This document shows positions 1 through 6,801 of a DNA stretch of 29,351 nt, piece after piece. This stretch comes from a virus, in the IMG/VR virus record IMGVR_UViG_3300021437_000067, positions 1 through 29,351 of that record, one strand, 5' to 3'. Numbering within the stretch: the stretch's first letter is position 1; each line of letters starts with the position of its first letter. Below the pieces are notes generated by a model. The model was given only the letters and a program-made list of their open reading frames with translations, made no database searches and had not been told where the DNA came from. The translations under genes and the position numbers were made by a program.

Positions 1-219
1 GCGAGCCCGCCGCGCGACCCGGACGACTTCGGGCGCTGCTACCGCGTGCTCGAGCGCTTCCCCGAGCTGCGCGCGCAGCTCCACGTGGTGGCCGAGAAGC
101 ACCCCGAGTGGGCGGGCCTGGTGGCCCACTGGGGCGAGCTCGAAGCGCTGTGGCGCGAGGAGAGCAAGAAGCGTAGCGCGCCGAAGCTGTACGCGCGGAT
201 GAAGGCACTTGGAGCCTGA
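1..219 (+). CDS. 3' end of a small phage protein (partial)
   Basis: The reading frame is open from the first base and stops with TGA at 217-219, leaving 72 residues, so the start lies outside the window. The visible part begins ASPPRDPDDFGRCYRVLERF and continues as a charged helical protein with Trp and Glu/Lys-rich segments. There are no membrane segments or cysteine pairs that suggest an enzyme. I do not recognise a named family. Codon use is strongly GC-rich, like the phage genes that follow. A 54-base gap without other signal separates it from the next gene. Confidence 0.6.
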   Translation, partial: ASPPRDPDDFGRCYRVLERFPELRAQLHVVAEKHPEWAGLVAHWGELEALWREESKKRSAPKLYARMKALGA

Positions 220-273
220 GCGTTTGAGCGCAACCGCTGGATCTGAACCTCTGACTTGATTGGAGCAACGCAC

Positions 274-1341
274 ATGAGACCGTTCGATACCGACATTGCC
301 GCAGTACGCGCAGCACAGCTTGAGTCTCGGTGCGCCGCCGCTGGTGCACCCATAAAGGAAGTGATGATCGGAGCCGATGCAGGCGAGATCCTCGACTACA
401 TCGATGACGGCCTAGCGTGGCTGATGATTGCATCGGGCAGCGGCAACATCGAATACAACGTCGGGCCGTTCTACAAGGCGCAGATGCGCATCGACATGGG
501 GCCAGCAAACTACGGAGAACTTCTTCCGCACGGCGTGGCCGTGCTTGATCCAGACCTTGAACTGACGGACGATTACCTTGAAAACTGCGACCGCCTTGCG
601 CTTGAGCGCCTGAGCAGCGCTGGTCCGCAAGCCTGGCAACACGCAACTCTAGAGCAGAAGTCGCACCGCTTCGTGAGCCGCTTGAGCAAAGGCGACTGTT
701 CTGCCGTTGAATCGATCAACGATAGGCACGAGTACATACTTCGGTCGGTCAACGGCTTACGCCCAAAGGGTGGCCGGGAAGTAGCTCAGTTCGCCAAGGA
801 CGGCGTCCCCCCCGGCGCGATGCTCATTGCGATGCAGGAGGTTGGCGTAACAACCCAAGGCTACTCAGCATCAGGCGCGGACGCATGTTTTCTGCACAAT
901 GGAAGACTCTACGAGTTCAGTCGACATCACGCTCCTCAGCAGATCGTGGCAAGCGACTTGCGCCATGTGATTGTCGCATATCACGCGAAACAGGCATTGG
1001 AGGCGCGGCGCTCATGGACTGTGGAGCTGGCCCTGGCTCCTAACCGTACCGGCATCGGATTGAAGACCGATGCCGTTGGAGCCCGCGAGTTTGTCAACAT
1101 GATGCGCGGGAACGACGAAGCCAAGAGTCGGCGCCGAGCCCTTGTCCATTGGGTCAAGGAGCACATGCGCAAGAGCAGCAGAACCGACGAAGCGGCGTCC
1201 ATCAAGGTGGCCGCTCACCTTCGCGGCGTCCGTCAGGTCAAAGCCGGAAGGTACCACGCCCGAATCTGGGCGGCGGAAGCCGAAGTCGAGGCTGCCAAGT
1301 CCGCGAAGCACGCCGCCCAGCCAGTCGGCTCCAACGCCTGA
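274..1341 (+). CDS. Unknown 355-residue protein with atypical base composition
   Basis: I do not recognise this protein. The ATG at 274 is chosen over an in-frame TTG at 256 because GGAG at 262-265 sits 8 bases before it. The product looks soluble, with a mixed alpha/beta N-terminal half. Its basic C-terminal third contains the segment RRALVHWVKEHMRK followed by VAAHLRG, then an Ala/Lys-rich helical tail. Codon choice differs from its neighbours: many codons end in A or T (CTT, TTG, GAA, CAA, GTA), while flanking genes end almost always in G or C. That points to recent acquisition, as in a phage moron. It is followed 18 bases later by the antirepressor gene. An accessory or regulatory role is a guess from position only. 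Confidence 0.7.
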   Translation: MRPFDTDIAAVRAAQLESRCAAAGAPIKEVMIGADAGEILDYIDDGLAWLMIASGSGNIEYNVGPFYKAQMRIDMGPANYGELLPHGVAVLDPDLELTDDYLENCDRLALERLSSAGPQAWQHATLEQKSHRFVSRLSKGDCSAVESINDRHEYILRSVNGLRPKGGREVAQFAKDGVPPGAMLIAMQEVGVTTQGYSASGADACFLHNGRLYEFSRHHAPQQIVASDLRHVIVAYHAKQALEARRSWTVELALAPNRTGIGLKTDAVGAREFVNMMRGNDEAKSRRRALVHWVKEHMRKSSRTDEAASIKVAAHLRGVRQVKAGRYHARIWAAEAEVEAAKSAKHAAQPVGSNA

Positions 1342-1359
1342 CAGATAGGAGTGAAGTGC

Positions 1360-2127
1360 ATGACCGATATAACAAAGGTGCCGTTCGACGGCGACGAGTT
1401 GGTTGCCGTGCGCGATGGCGGCAACGTGTGGATCGCGCTGAAGCGCGCGTGCGAAACGCTCGGGCTCGACTACAGCAGCCAGCTTTCCAAGCTGAAATCG
1501 CAGCCTTGGGCTCTGATGGCGGACTTCGCCATCAGAGACTCGGCCGGGCGCTCGCGCCAGACCACGTGCCTGTCGCTGAAGTCGTTCCCCATGTGGCTGG
1601 CCACCATCGAAGCGGGCAAGGTCGCGCCTGACCTTCGGCCCAAGATCGAGCGCTACCAGGTAGACGCGGCAGACGCGCTCTATCGGCACTTCTTCGAGAG
1701 GCCCGCGGCGGCCCCGGGTAAGTGGCGCTCTCCCCTGCTCGCCGAGAGCTTCCAGCCGTGGTCCAAGACCTGGAAGGACTCGCTCATGCACGAGCTGTTC
1801 GCTCTGCGTGGCGAGGTCTTCGAGGGTCGGCATCCGCGCTGGTGCGCGTGGATCAACACGGTGATCTACGAGTGCCTTCTTGGAAAAGATACGTACGCGG
1901 AGCTGATCGCCGGCCGGCGCTCCGACAAAGCACGCCACGGTCGCAACCACCACCAGCTGCTGAAGCCAGAGATCAAGCAGCGTTTCGACGACGAGCTGCG
2001 CGTGGTGGAAGCGCTCGCCCGCACATCGGCATCGCTCAACGACCTCGTGCGCAAGATGCGCGTCCTGTACCAGGGAGCTCCGCTGCAGCTGAGCGTGTTT
2101 GAGCAGCGTCGCGGAGCGCGCCGGTGA
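1360..2127 (+). CDS. Phage antirepressor (P22-AR-N plus P63C-type C-terminal domain)
   Basis: A 255-residue two-domain protein. Residues 5-113 match the N-terminal domain of P22-type antirepressors: VPFDGDELVAVRDGGNVWIA, then ALKRACETLGLDYSSQLSKL, then the CLSLKSFPMWLATI strand/helix. Residues about 130-230 look like the P63C domain: FQPWSKTWKDSLMHELFALR, a WCAWINTVIYECLLG helix and GRNHHQLLKPEIKQRFDDEL. Proteins of this type bind phage repressors or act as DNA-binding regulators of lysogeny and antirepression; the target here is unknown. The ATG at 1360 is preferred over GTG at 1351 because AGGAG at 1347-1351 lies 8 bases upstream. No repressor gene is visible in the window. The gene ends in a GTGA overlap with the next gene. 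Confidence 0.85.
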   Translation: MTDITKVPFDGDELVAVRDGGNVWIALKRACETLGLDYSSQLSKLKSQPWALMADFAIRDSAGRSRQTTCLSLKSFPMWLATIEAGKVAPDLRPKIERYQVDAADALYRHFFERPAAAPGKWRSPLLAESFQPWSKTWKDSLMHELFALRGEVFEGRHPRWCAWINTVIYECLLGKDTYAELIAGRRSDKARHGRNHHQLLKPEIKQRFDDELRVVEALARTSASLNDLVRKMRVLYQGAPLQLSVFEQRRGARR

Positions 2128-2483
2128 GCTACTCCTACCACGACGCCGAAGACCCCGACGTGTGCCGCTGCGTGACGCGCCGCGCACGCGTCGCCCACGT
2201 GTGCAGCGCGTGCGGAGCCACCATCTCCCACGGCCACTACTACACGAGCACCGGCGTCGTGTGGGAGGGCACCGCCGAGACGATCAAGCGCTGCGGCTCC
2301 TGCGAGCTGACCTACCGCCACCTGGTGGAGCTCGGCAGTACGCGCGGCATGGCCCCCGACCTGAAGCTCGCGTGCGGGCTCGACTACGCCGAAGAGTGGG
2401 AGACCGAGCCTCCCGAAGACATCGCGCGCCTTCCGCTGCTCACCGACGCAGAGCGCGGCGCGCTGCTCGCCCCATCCGCTTGA
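2124..2483 (+). CDS. Small zinc-ribbon-like phage protein
   Basis: 119 residues, starting at GTG inside the GTGA overlap with the antirepressor stop, so translation is probably coupled. The N-terminal half has paired cysteines: CRC near residue 14, CSAC near residue 27 and CGSC near residue 57, separated by a GHYYTSTGVVWEG hairpin-like segment. This arrangement suggests a small zinc-binding domain. The remainder is acidic and helical. Similar Cys-pair proteins occur in phage early regions, usually without known function. Nucleic-acid or protein binding is inference. Confidence 0.75.
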   Translation: MSYSYHDAEDPDVCRCVTRRARVAHVCSACGATISHGHYYTSTGVVWEGTAETIKRCGSCELTYRHLVELGSTRGMAPDLKLACGLDYAEEWETEPPEDIARLPLLTDAERGALLAPSA

Positions 2484-2524
2484 CCACCGACCTTACACCC
2501 CACTCCCCGGGGCAGGAGACGCAC

Positions 2525-2773
2525 ATGACGAACGAAGCGGCGATCATCAGCTACCCCAACACCCAGGCAGACGCGCAGGCACAGGACATGATCGAGCGGC
2601 TCTCTACCGAGAACCGCAAGCTGCTCGAGAGCAACGCGCGCATGGCCGCCAACACCCACCGCCTCGAGGAGCGCTGCGCTCGCCTGCTCGACGAAGTGGA
2701 CGAGCTCGGCATCAAGGTCCGCGACCTGCTCCGCGAGAAGCGCGCCGCGAAGCGCAAGGCCGGTGCCCGGTGA
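2525..2773 (+). CDS. Small coiled-coil protein
   Basis: 82 residues, with ATG at 2525 preceded by AGGAGA at 2514-2519. After a short N-terminal segment, the protein is a near-continuous heptad-rich helix from about residue 20 (DMIERLSTENRKLLESNARM) through RLLDEVDELGIKVRDLLREK, ending in a Lys/Arg tail. It is most likely a coiled-coil oligomer. There is no catalytic motif. The 41-base gap before it contains CCCCGGGG and no other clear signal. It ends in a GTGA overlap with the next gene. Function unknown. Confidence 0.7.
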   Translation: MTNEAAIISYPNTQADAQAQDMIERLSTENRKLLESNARMAANTHRLEERCARLLDEVDELGIKVRDLLREKRAAKRKAGAR

Positions 2774-3177
2774 CCACACGCCGGCCCGCCACGGCGATGA
2801 CCGACGAGGAATACATGGCCGCGGTCGACCGCCTCGACGAGATGGAGCGCGCGGAGCTGCTGCTCTTCCGCGTCCAGATCGAGGCCCGCATGGTCATGAT
2901 CGACACCAGCCTCCAGGACGCCCGCGCGCGGCGCCGCGCGGAGAACACCGCGCGCCCTGTGGACGCGGAGTGGTTCGGGCGCGCCCTCGCTGCGCGGCGC
3001 AAGGCGGGGCTCACGCACCAGCGTGTGCAGGCCCGGCTCGCGCTGCTGCGCGAGGGGACGCGCGAGCGGAACACGCGCGACGCGCTCTTCGTGGAGGCGG
3101 CCGCGGAGCTGCTTCCCCAGGGGGAGTACGAGCGGATTTGGGACGCGGTGGGCGCACGCCGCAGGGGGGAGCGCTGA
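2770..3177 (+). CDS. Unknown helical protein
   Basis: 135 residues starting at GTG in a GTGA overlap with the coiled-coil gene. It is highly charged and predicted helical, with repeated Arg/Glu/Ala blocks such as EYMAAVDRLDEMERAELLLF and RRKAGLTHQRVQARLALLRE. It has no cysteines, no membrane segments and no motif I recognise. The stop codon is separated from the methyltransferase ATG by two bases, so the two are likely co-translated. An accessory role alongside the methyltransferase is possible, but only position suggests it. Confidence 0.65.
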   Translation: MTTRRPATAMTDEEYMAAVDRLDEMERAELLLFRVQIEARMVMIDTSLQDARARRRAENTARPVDAEWFGRALAARRKAGLTHQRVQARLALLREGTRERNTRDALFVEAAAELLPQGEYERIWDAVGARRRGER

Positions 3178-3179
3178 CC

Positions 3180-3893
3180 ATGGGCGAGCAGCCGTCGCTG
3201 TTCAGCGCCGAGCTCCACCACGGAGACTTCGGGCGCTTCCGCGTAGACCACGCCGACGCCGTCGCGTGGCTGCGCGGGCTCCCGCCCGAGTCGGTGGACC
3301 TCATCGTCACCGACCCGGCGTACGAGAGCCTCGAGAAGCACCGGGCCGTCGGCACCACGACGCGCCTGCAGAGCTGGTTCGACATCTTCCCGAACGCGCG
3401 CTTCCCCGAGCTGTTCGCCGCAGCCTTCCGCGCGCTGCGGCGCGACGCGCACCTCTACTTGATCTGCGACCAGGAGACCATGTTCGTGGTGAAGCCCATG
3501 GGCGAGGCCGCGGGCTTCACGTTCTGGAAGCCGCTGATCTGGGACAAGCAGACGATCGGCATGGGCTACCACTACCGCTCCCGCTACGAGGTGGTGCTCT
3601 TCTTCGAGAAGGGCGAGCGCAAGCTCAACGACCTCGGCATGGCCGACGTGATCGCCGCGAAGCGCGTGCGCGACGGATACCCCACGGAGAAGCCCGTGGA
3701 GCTGCTCCGCCCGCTCATCGAGCAGAGCACGCGCCCGGGCGAGGTGGTGGCCGACTGCTTCACGGGCTCGGGCTCGTGCGGCGAGGCCGCGCTGCGCGCC
3801 GAGCGGCGCTTCCTCGGCTGCGACGTGTCTTCAGAGACGGCGCGGAACGCGTCCACGCGTCTGCAACGCGTGGCGGAGGAGCTCGCGCCATGA
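3180..3893 (+). CDS. DNA methyltransferase, beta class (N6-adenine or N4-cytosine)
   Basis: A 237-residue SAM-dependent DNA methyltransferase. The catalytic motif IV is DPAY at residues 45-48, in the strand VDLIVTDPAY. The SAM-binding motif I comes later, as DCFTGSGSCGEAAL at residues 192-205. The order IV before I defines the beta class. A PTEKP motif at 168-172, as in the conserved motif next to motif I, and FLGCDVSSE at 211-219 complete the fold. The family methylates exocyclic amines of adenine or cytosine; specificity cannot be read from sequence. It is short, with little room for a target-recognition domain, and no restriction endonuclease lies nearby. It is therefore probably a solitary phage enzyme that protects DNA from host restriction. 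Confidence 0.9.
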   Translation: MGEQPSLFSAELHHGDFGRFRVDHADAVAWLRGLPPESVDLIVTDPAYESLEKHRAVGTTTRLQSWFDIFPNARFPELFAAAFRALRRDAHLYLICDQETMFVVKPMGEAAGFTFWKPLIWDKQTIGMGYHYRSRYEVVLFFEKGERKLNDLGMADVIAAKRVRDGYPTEKPVELLRPLIEQSTRPGEVVADCFTGSGSCGEAALRAERRFLGCDVSSETARNASTRLQRVAEELAP

Positions 3894-4198
3894 TCACCGC
3901 CCAGCTCTCCGACGGCCTGTGCACTACCGCCGCGCTCGGCGTGGCCCACCTGGTCGCTGACGTGATCAGCTACTGCGGCCACTGCACGCTGGTCGCGCGC
4001 GCCGACGTGCTCGAGCTGCCCCTTCCCCCGTCGGTCGCCCGGTACCTGCTCGACCAGCAGGCCGCGGGGCGGCTCGACATCATCGAGCGCCCGTGGATGC
4101 GCCGCAGCGCGCTCGCGCTCCTGGCGCCCCACGAGCACATGGCCCAGCTGAAGAGCGATGAGGCGCGCGCGAAGCGCAGCCGCGAAAGGTGGAACTGA
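3890..4198 (+). CDS. Unknown 102-residue protein
   Basis: Starts at ATG in an ATGA overlap with the methyltransferase stop and ends in a TGATG overlap with the next small gene. The N-terminal half is hydrophobic (CTTAALGVAHLVADVIS) and is followed by YCGHCTLV, a single CxxC pair. A helix containing PSVARYLLDQQAAGRLDIIE and a basic tail SDEARAKRSRERW follow. The middle could be a small winged-helix-like fold, but I cannot assign a family. Position suggests an early accessory gene. Confidence 0.65.
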   Translation: MITAQLSDGLCTTAALGVAHLVADVISYCGHCTLVARADVLELPLPPSVARYLLDQQAAGRLDIIERPWMRRSALALLAPHEHMAQLKSDEARAKRSRERWN

Positions 4199-4317
4199 TG
4201 CCCAAGAGCGCGATTCGTAAGGCGCTGCTCGCCACCGTCGTGTGGTCGGTCATGGCCACGAGCCTCGGGCTTTTGCTCGCGGGCGCAGTCGTGGTCGTGG
4301 CCTGGGAACGCCTGTAG
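4198..4317 (+). CDS. 39-residue single-pass membrane peptide
   Basis: A short gene in a TGATG overlap with the previous stop. The product has a basic N-terminus (MPKSAIRKA), one hydrophobic helix spanning about residues 9-34 (VVWSVMATSLGLLLAGAVVV) and ends WERL. It is consistent with a small inner-membrane protein. Such peptides occur in phage early operons, sometimes as superinfection-exclusion or lysis-related factors; no specific function can be given. The stop at 4315-4317 is followed directly by a run of ten G residues. Confidence 0.55.
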   Translation: MPKSAIRKALLATVVWSVMATSLGLLLAGAVVVVAWERL

Positions 4318-4509
4318 AGGGGGGGGGGTCAGAATCGCCATGCTGATTTACGTGGCGCGCCGATCAGACGGCGCGGATATTCCGCACACCGTGTCTGTTG
4401 GCATCGGTCAGATTTACGCATGGCGGCGCGCGCGGGCCGGGAGGGATCGCAGCCCCTCTCTGGCATCCGGCGCGCGCCGCCTGTGCGCCTTACGTGGGGG
4501 GGGCTGATC
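4318..4509 (+). promoter_or_regulatory. Structured non-coding leader of the replication initiator
   Basis: A gap of 192 bases in an otherwise tightly packed genome. It contains a hairpin with stem halves CGCGCCG (4356-4362) and CGGCGCG (4369-4375). It also has a long inverted repeat with a perfect 12-bp stem, GGCGGCGCGCGC at 4422-4433 pairing with 4470-4481. Inside that lies a smaller GAGGG/CCCTC stem (4441-4445 with 4454-4458). GATTTACG occurs twice, at 4345-4352 and 4411-4418. No convincing -10/-35 promoter was found. It could be a 5' leader controlling initiator synthesis, a terminator region or part of the origin. An in-frame ATG at 4420 would make part of it coding, but that ATG has no Shine-Dalgarno sequence. 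Confidence 0.45.
4319..4328 (+). repeat. Homopolymeric G10 tract
   Basis: Ten consecutive G residues directly after the TAG of the membrane-peptide gene. Such tracts are prone to slipped-strand length change. It lies in the 192-base leader before the replication initiator, so length variation would alter spacing or RNA structure but not a reading frame. A second run of eight G residues at 4496-4503 sits immediately upstream of the initiator start and may act as its Shine-Dalgarno region. Confidence 0.7.
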
Positions 4510-5664
4510 ATGGCCGGCGCACCTTGGGCCAAGGTCTGGTGGAGCTGGTACACCAGCCGGTCTCACATCGGGCTGTCTGGCGTCGCTTTGGCGCTGGGTC
4601 CGGCGCTGATGCTTCTCGGACGCGAGGCGTACGACCGTCACAACGAGCGTCACTGTGACGCCGGCTGTGACGGGTCGCGTGACAGCGATGGTGACAGCGC
4701 TCGTGACGTCATCTGGCTCGTAGACGCGCAGGAACGTCCGATCACGGCGCAGCTTATGGCGAGCGTGGTGCGGTTCCCGCTGCCCGATGTGCAGGGCGCC
4801 ATGGGCGAGCTTGTGGCCTGTGGGACGCTCACCGTATCTGAAGACAACGTCTACGGTTTTCCGAACTTTGTTCGCTACCAGGAGACGCCCCAGGCGCGCC
4901 GGATGCGCAAGCTGCGCGGGTCCAAGAAGCGTCACAGTGACGCGTCTGGTGACGCTTTCAGTGACGGGGTACGTGACGACAAGAGGGAAGAGGGAAGAGG
5001 GAAGAGGGAAGAAGAGAAAGAGAAGAGAGAGGGCGCGTGCGCGCCCGCCAGCGCTGTCGCGCCGGCCCCCTCTGCCCTTCCCGAGGTCGAGCCGCAGCAG
5101 AGCGCCATCCCGGGCCTGCTGGTCGCCCAGGCATCGCCGACCCCGGCGCAAGCCGCCCAGGCGGCGCCAGGAAGCCAGGAGGTGCCCCAGGCCGCGGCAG
5201 CCCCCGCCACCCTCCCGCCGGAGGCCGCCAGCGGGCGCCCAGAGGCCTCCGCCAAAAAGCGCACCCGGGCGCCGCGGGACGAGCGCACAGCCCTCGGCGC
5301 GGCCGTGGACCGGCTGGCGGAGGAGTTTGGGCACGAGACCCCGCCCACCGCCTCGCAGGCCCACTGGGGCCATGGGGTGGCCAAGGTGCGCAAGCTGGTC
5401 GAGCGGGGCGCGGCGCTGCCCGACGCGGCCGAGCGGGTGGCGCGCTGCGCGCTCGAGCACCTGCGCGACCGGAAGAGCTCCAGCTTCGGCTACGCGCTCC
5501 AGGACTGCACGCTGCGCGCTCAGGGCGCGACGCGGGACGTGCGGCGAGGCTACGTGCCATCGCTTCCCGACAGCGCCTACACGGGCCGCGAGGTCTCGCC
5601 CGATGAGCTCTTCGGTGCACGCATCGACAACGGGACGGCAGAGGAGATGCCATGGGCAACGTGA
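4510..5664 (+). CDS. Lambda O-like replication initiator with intragenic origin
   Basis: A 384-residue three-part protein. Residues 1-140 look like an N-terminal winged-helix region of phage replication initiators: helix SRSHIGLSGVALALGPALML, then ITAQLMASVVRFPLPDVQGA, then the wing GTLTVSEDNVYGFPNFVRYQ. It is interrupted by a low-complexity Asp-rich loop at residues 43-66. Residues 140-175 are a second Asp-rich and Glu/Arg-rich linker, followed by a Pro/Ala-rich segment. The C-terminal domain (about 250-384) includes THW-like AHWGHGVAKVRKLVERG. The low-complexity parts coincide with the GTGAC arrays and homopurine tract, as expected if the DNA is the origin bound by this protein. ATG 4510 follows the G8 run at 4496-4503. 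The stop overlaps the helicase-loader gene by 13 bases. The initiator assignment rests on architecture and context. Confidence 0.7.
   Translation: MAGAPWAKVWWSWYTSRSHIGLSGVALALGPALMLLGREAYDRHNERHCDAGCDGSRDSDGDSARDVIWLVDAQERPITAQLMASVVRFPLPDVQGAMGELVACGTLTVSEDNVYGFPNFVRYQETPQARRMRKLRGSKKRHSDASGDAFSDGVRDDKREEGRGKREEEKEKREGACAPASAVAPAPSALPEVEPQQSAIPGLLVAQASPTPAQAAQAAPGSQEVPQAAAAPATLPPEAASGRPEASAKKRTRAPRDERTALGAAVDRLAEEFGHETPPTASQAHWGHGVAKVRKLVERGAALPDAAERVARCALEHLRDRKSSSFGYALQDCTLRAQGATRDVRRGYVPSLPDSAYTGREVSPDELFGARIDNGTAEEMPWAT
4637..4707 (+). repeat. GTGAC iteron array 1 (candidate origin)
   Basis: Inside the initiator gene. GTCAC occurs at 4637 and 4649 and GTGAC at 4655, 4667, 4679, 4691 and 4703. 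The GTGAC copies are spaced at exactly 12 bp. The pair at 4649-4659 forms the 11-bp palindrome GTCACTGTGAC. The encoded residues are a low-complexity Cys/Arg/Gly-Asp loop, suggesting selection on DNA rather than protein. This resembles the iterons inside lambda gene O. Binding by the gene product is inferred. Confidence 0.65.
4931..4977 (+). repeat. GTGAC iteron array 2 (candidate origin)
   Basis: A second array with the same layout as the first: GTCAC at 4931, then GTGAC at 4937, 4949, 4961 and 4973. It opens with the 11-bp palindrome GTCACAGTGAC and continues at an exact 12-bp period. The palindrome is the reverse complement of the one that opens the GTGAC series in array 1. It is followed after three bases by the homopurine tract, giving an iteron-then-unwinding-element arrangement. 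Confidence 0.65.
4981..5033 (+). other. 53-base homopurine tract, candidate DNA unwinding element
   Basis: An uninterrupted A/G run made of four AAGAGGG units (4981-5008) followed by irregular GAAGAG repeats. It is the most A-rich stretch in this GC-rich region and lies immediately after iteron array 2. It encodes Lys/Arg/Glu-only sequence (residues 158-175 of the initiator). In iteron origins an easily melted or strand-asymmetric segment usually flanks the binding sites, so this is a plausible melting region. It could also form triplex DNA. Confidence 0.5.
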
Positions 5665-6404
5665 TCAGGCTGTACGAGACCCGGTCGAAGGGCGATGACG
5701 ACGCGACGCCGATCGCCGACGCGAGCACGCGCATCAAGGAGCTCGCACTCGAAGCTGCGCGCGCCGCTCCGACCCGGGCTGAAGCAGCGACGCGCGAGGC
5801 GGAGCAAAACGCGCGCGTGGCGCGGGCCGCGCGCGAGGAGCGCCTGCCCATCGACCAGGAGTTTGCCGTCGCGACGGCGATCACCGCGGAGATGCGCGCG
5901 GCGATCATCAGCGGGCGCATCCCTGAGCACACGCACGCGATGCGCGTGGTGCACGGGTGGCGCGAGGCGTTCTACGGGCGCCGCGAAACGACCTTCGCCC
6001 CCTACCTGACGCTCTACGGCCCGAAAGGCCGGGGCAAGACCTCCGCAGCTGCGTGGCTGATCGCGAACGAGGTGGGTGGGCTCTACGTGTCGGCCGAGGA
6101 CTTCCGCCTGCGCTTCGCGAACCGCGGGCGCGACAAGGACAACAACGCGTGGATCGACCGTGTGCTGCGCGCGCGCGTGGTGGTGCTCGACGACGTGGGC
6201 ACCGAAGACGGAGACCCGCGCGCCTCCATGTTTGAGTTCGTCAACCGGCGGCAGGGCCTGCACCGGGCGTTCACGCTCATGACGAGCAACCTGCTCAGCC
6301 GCGACGAGTTCGTGGCCCGGTACGACTGGCGCGTGGTCGACCGCCTGGAGCACGTGGGCAAGATGGTGCTGTGCAAGGGCGAAGACCTCCGGAGCAAGCC
6401 GTGA
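5652..6404 (+). CDS. DnaC-like helicase loader ATPase
   Basis: A 250-residue AAA+ ATPase. Walker A is GPKGRGKTS at residues 123-131, Walker B is VVVLDDVG at 176-183, sensor 1 is TSN at 211-213, and the arginine-finger region is DWRVVDRL at 225-232. This is the DnaC/IstB-type layout. The family loads the replicative helicase onto initiator-melted DNA. Residues 20-70 form a charged Ala/Glu/Arg helix that may contact helicase or initiator. ATG 5652 is preceded by GAGGAG at 5640-5645 and overlaps the initiator gene by 13 bases, so the pair mirrors lambda O-P and should be co-translated. The gene ends in a GTGA overlap. Confidence 0.85.
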   Translation: MGNVIRLYETRSKGDDDATPIADASTRIKELALEAARAAPTRAEAATREAEQNARVARAAREERLPIDQEFAVATAITAEMRAAIISGRIPEHTHAMRVVHGWREAFYGRRETTFAPYLTLYGPKGRGKTSAAAWLIANEVGGLYVSAEDFRLRFANRGRDKDNNAWIDRVLRARVVVLDDVGTEDGDPRASMFEFVNRRQGLHRAFTLMTSNLLSRDEFVARYDWRVVDRLEHVGKMVLCKGEDLRSKP

Positions 6405-6577
6405 ACGTGATGCAGCAGATTGCCGCGCGCGACGCGCAGCAGCACTTCGACCGAGCCGACGAGCTGCGGAAGCAGTCGGACATTGGCTCTCTCGCGCACG
6501 CCTACGTGGCCGAGCGCCGCGGCCGCGCCGCGCTGCTCAAGGCGATCACGCTCAGGTGGTGGGAGGGGTGGCTTTGA
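6401..6577 (+). CDS. Unknown 58-residue helical protein
   Basis: Starts at GTG in a GTGA overlap with the helicase-loader stop; an in-frame ATG at 6410 is the alternative start. The product is a small amphipathic helical protein (QQHFDRADELRKQSDIGSLA, then AYVAERRGRAALLKA) ending in the Trp-rich ITLRWWEGWL. I do not recognise it. Tight coupling suggests it is expressed with the replication genes. Confidence 0.55.
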   Translation: MNVMQQIAARDAQQHFDRADELRKQSDIGSLAHAYVAERRGRAALLKAITLRWWEGWL

Positions 6578-6801
6578 GCAGCATCCGCTTCGCCGACGAC
6601 GGGCTGCGCCTCGAGGCGCTCTCCGACGAGGAGGAGTCCGTGCCCCTGTCCGTGTCGCGCGAGCTCCGCGACGTGGTGGGCGTGGGCCGGCAGGCCCGAG
6701 CTCGAGAGCGTGAGCGGGAATCCGACGAGCGGGTGCGGCGCGCGCCGAGGGCGCGGTGGGGGATGTGGCGATGGAAGCCAGGGCGACGGAGGTCCGAGTG
6801 A
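6574..6801 (+). CDS. Unknown 75-residue protein, TTG start
   Basis: Begins at TTG in a TTGA overlap with the previous stop. GGAGG at 6562-6566 lies 7 bases upstream, which favours this codon over GTG at 6568 or 6556. The N-terminal half is acidic (FADDGLRLEALSDEEESVPL) and the C-terminal half strongly basic, with Arg/Glu alternation (RQARARERERESDERVRR). No family recognised. The short length and low complexity make this a moderate call, supported mainly by unbroken overlaps on both sides. Confidence 0.5.
   Translation: MSSIRFADDGLRLEALSDEEESVPLSVSRELRDVVGVGRQARARERERESDERVRRAPRARWGMWRWKPGRRRSE

Noticed and set aside
4420-4509. An extended N-terminus of the replication initiator from ATG 4420
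   Set aside because: There is no Shine-Dalgarno before it, and the added residues are Arg/Gly/Pro-rich and run through a long inverted repeat. ATG 4510 has a G-rich ribosome-binding site and begins a typical N-terminus.
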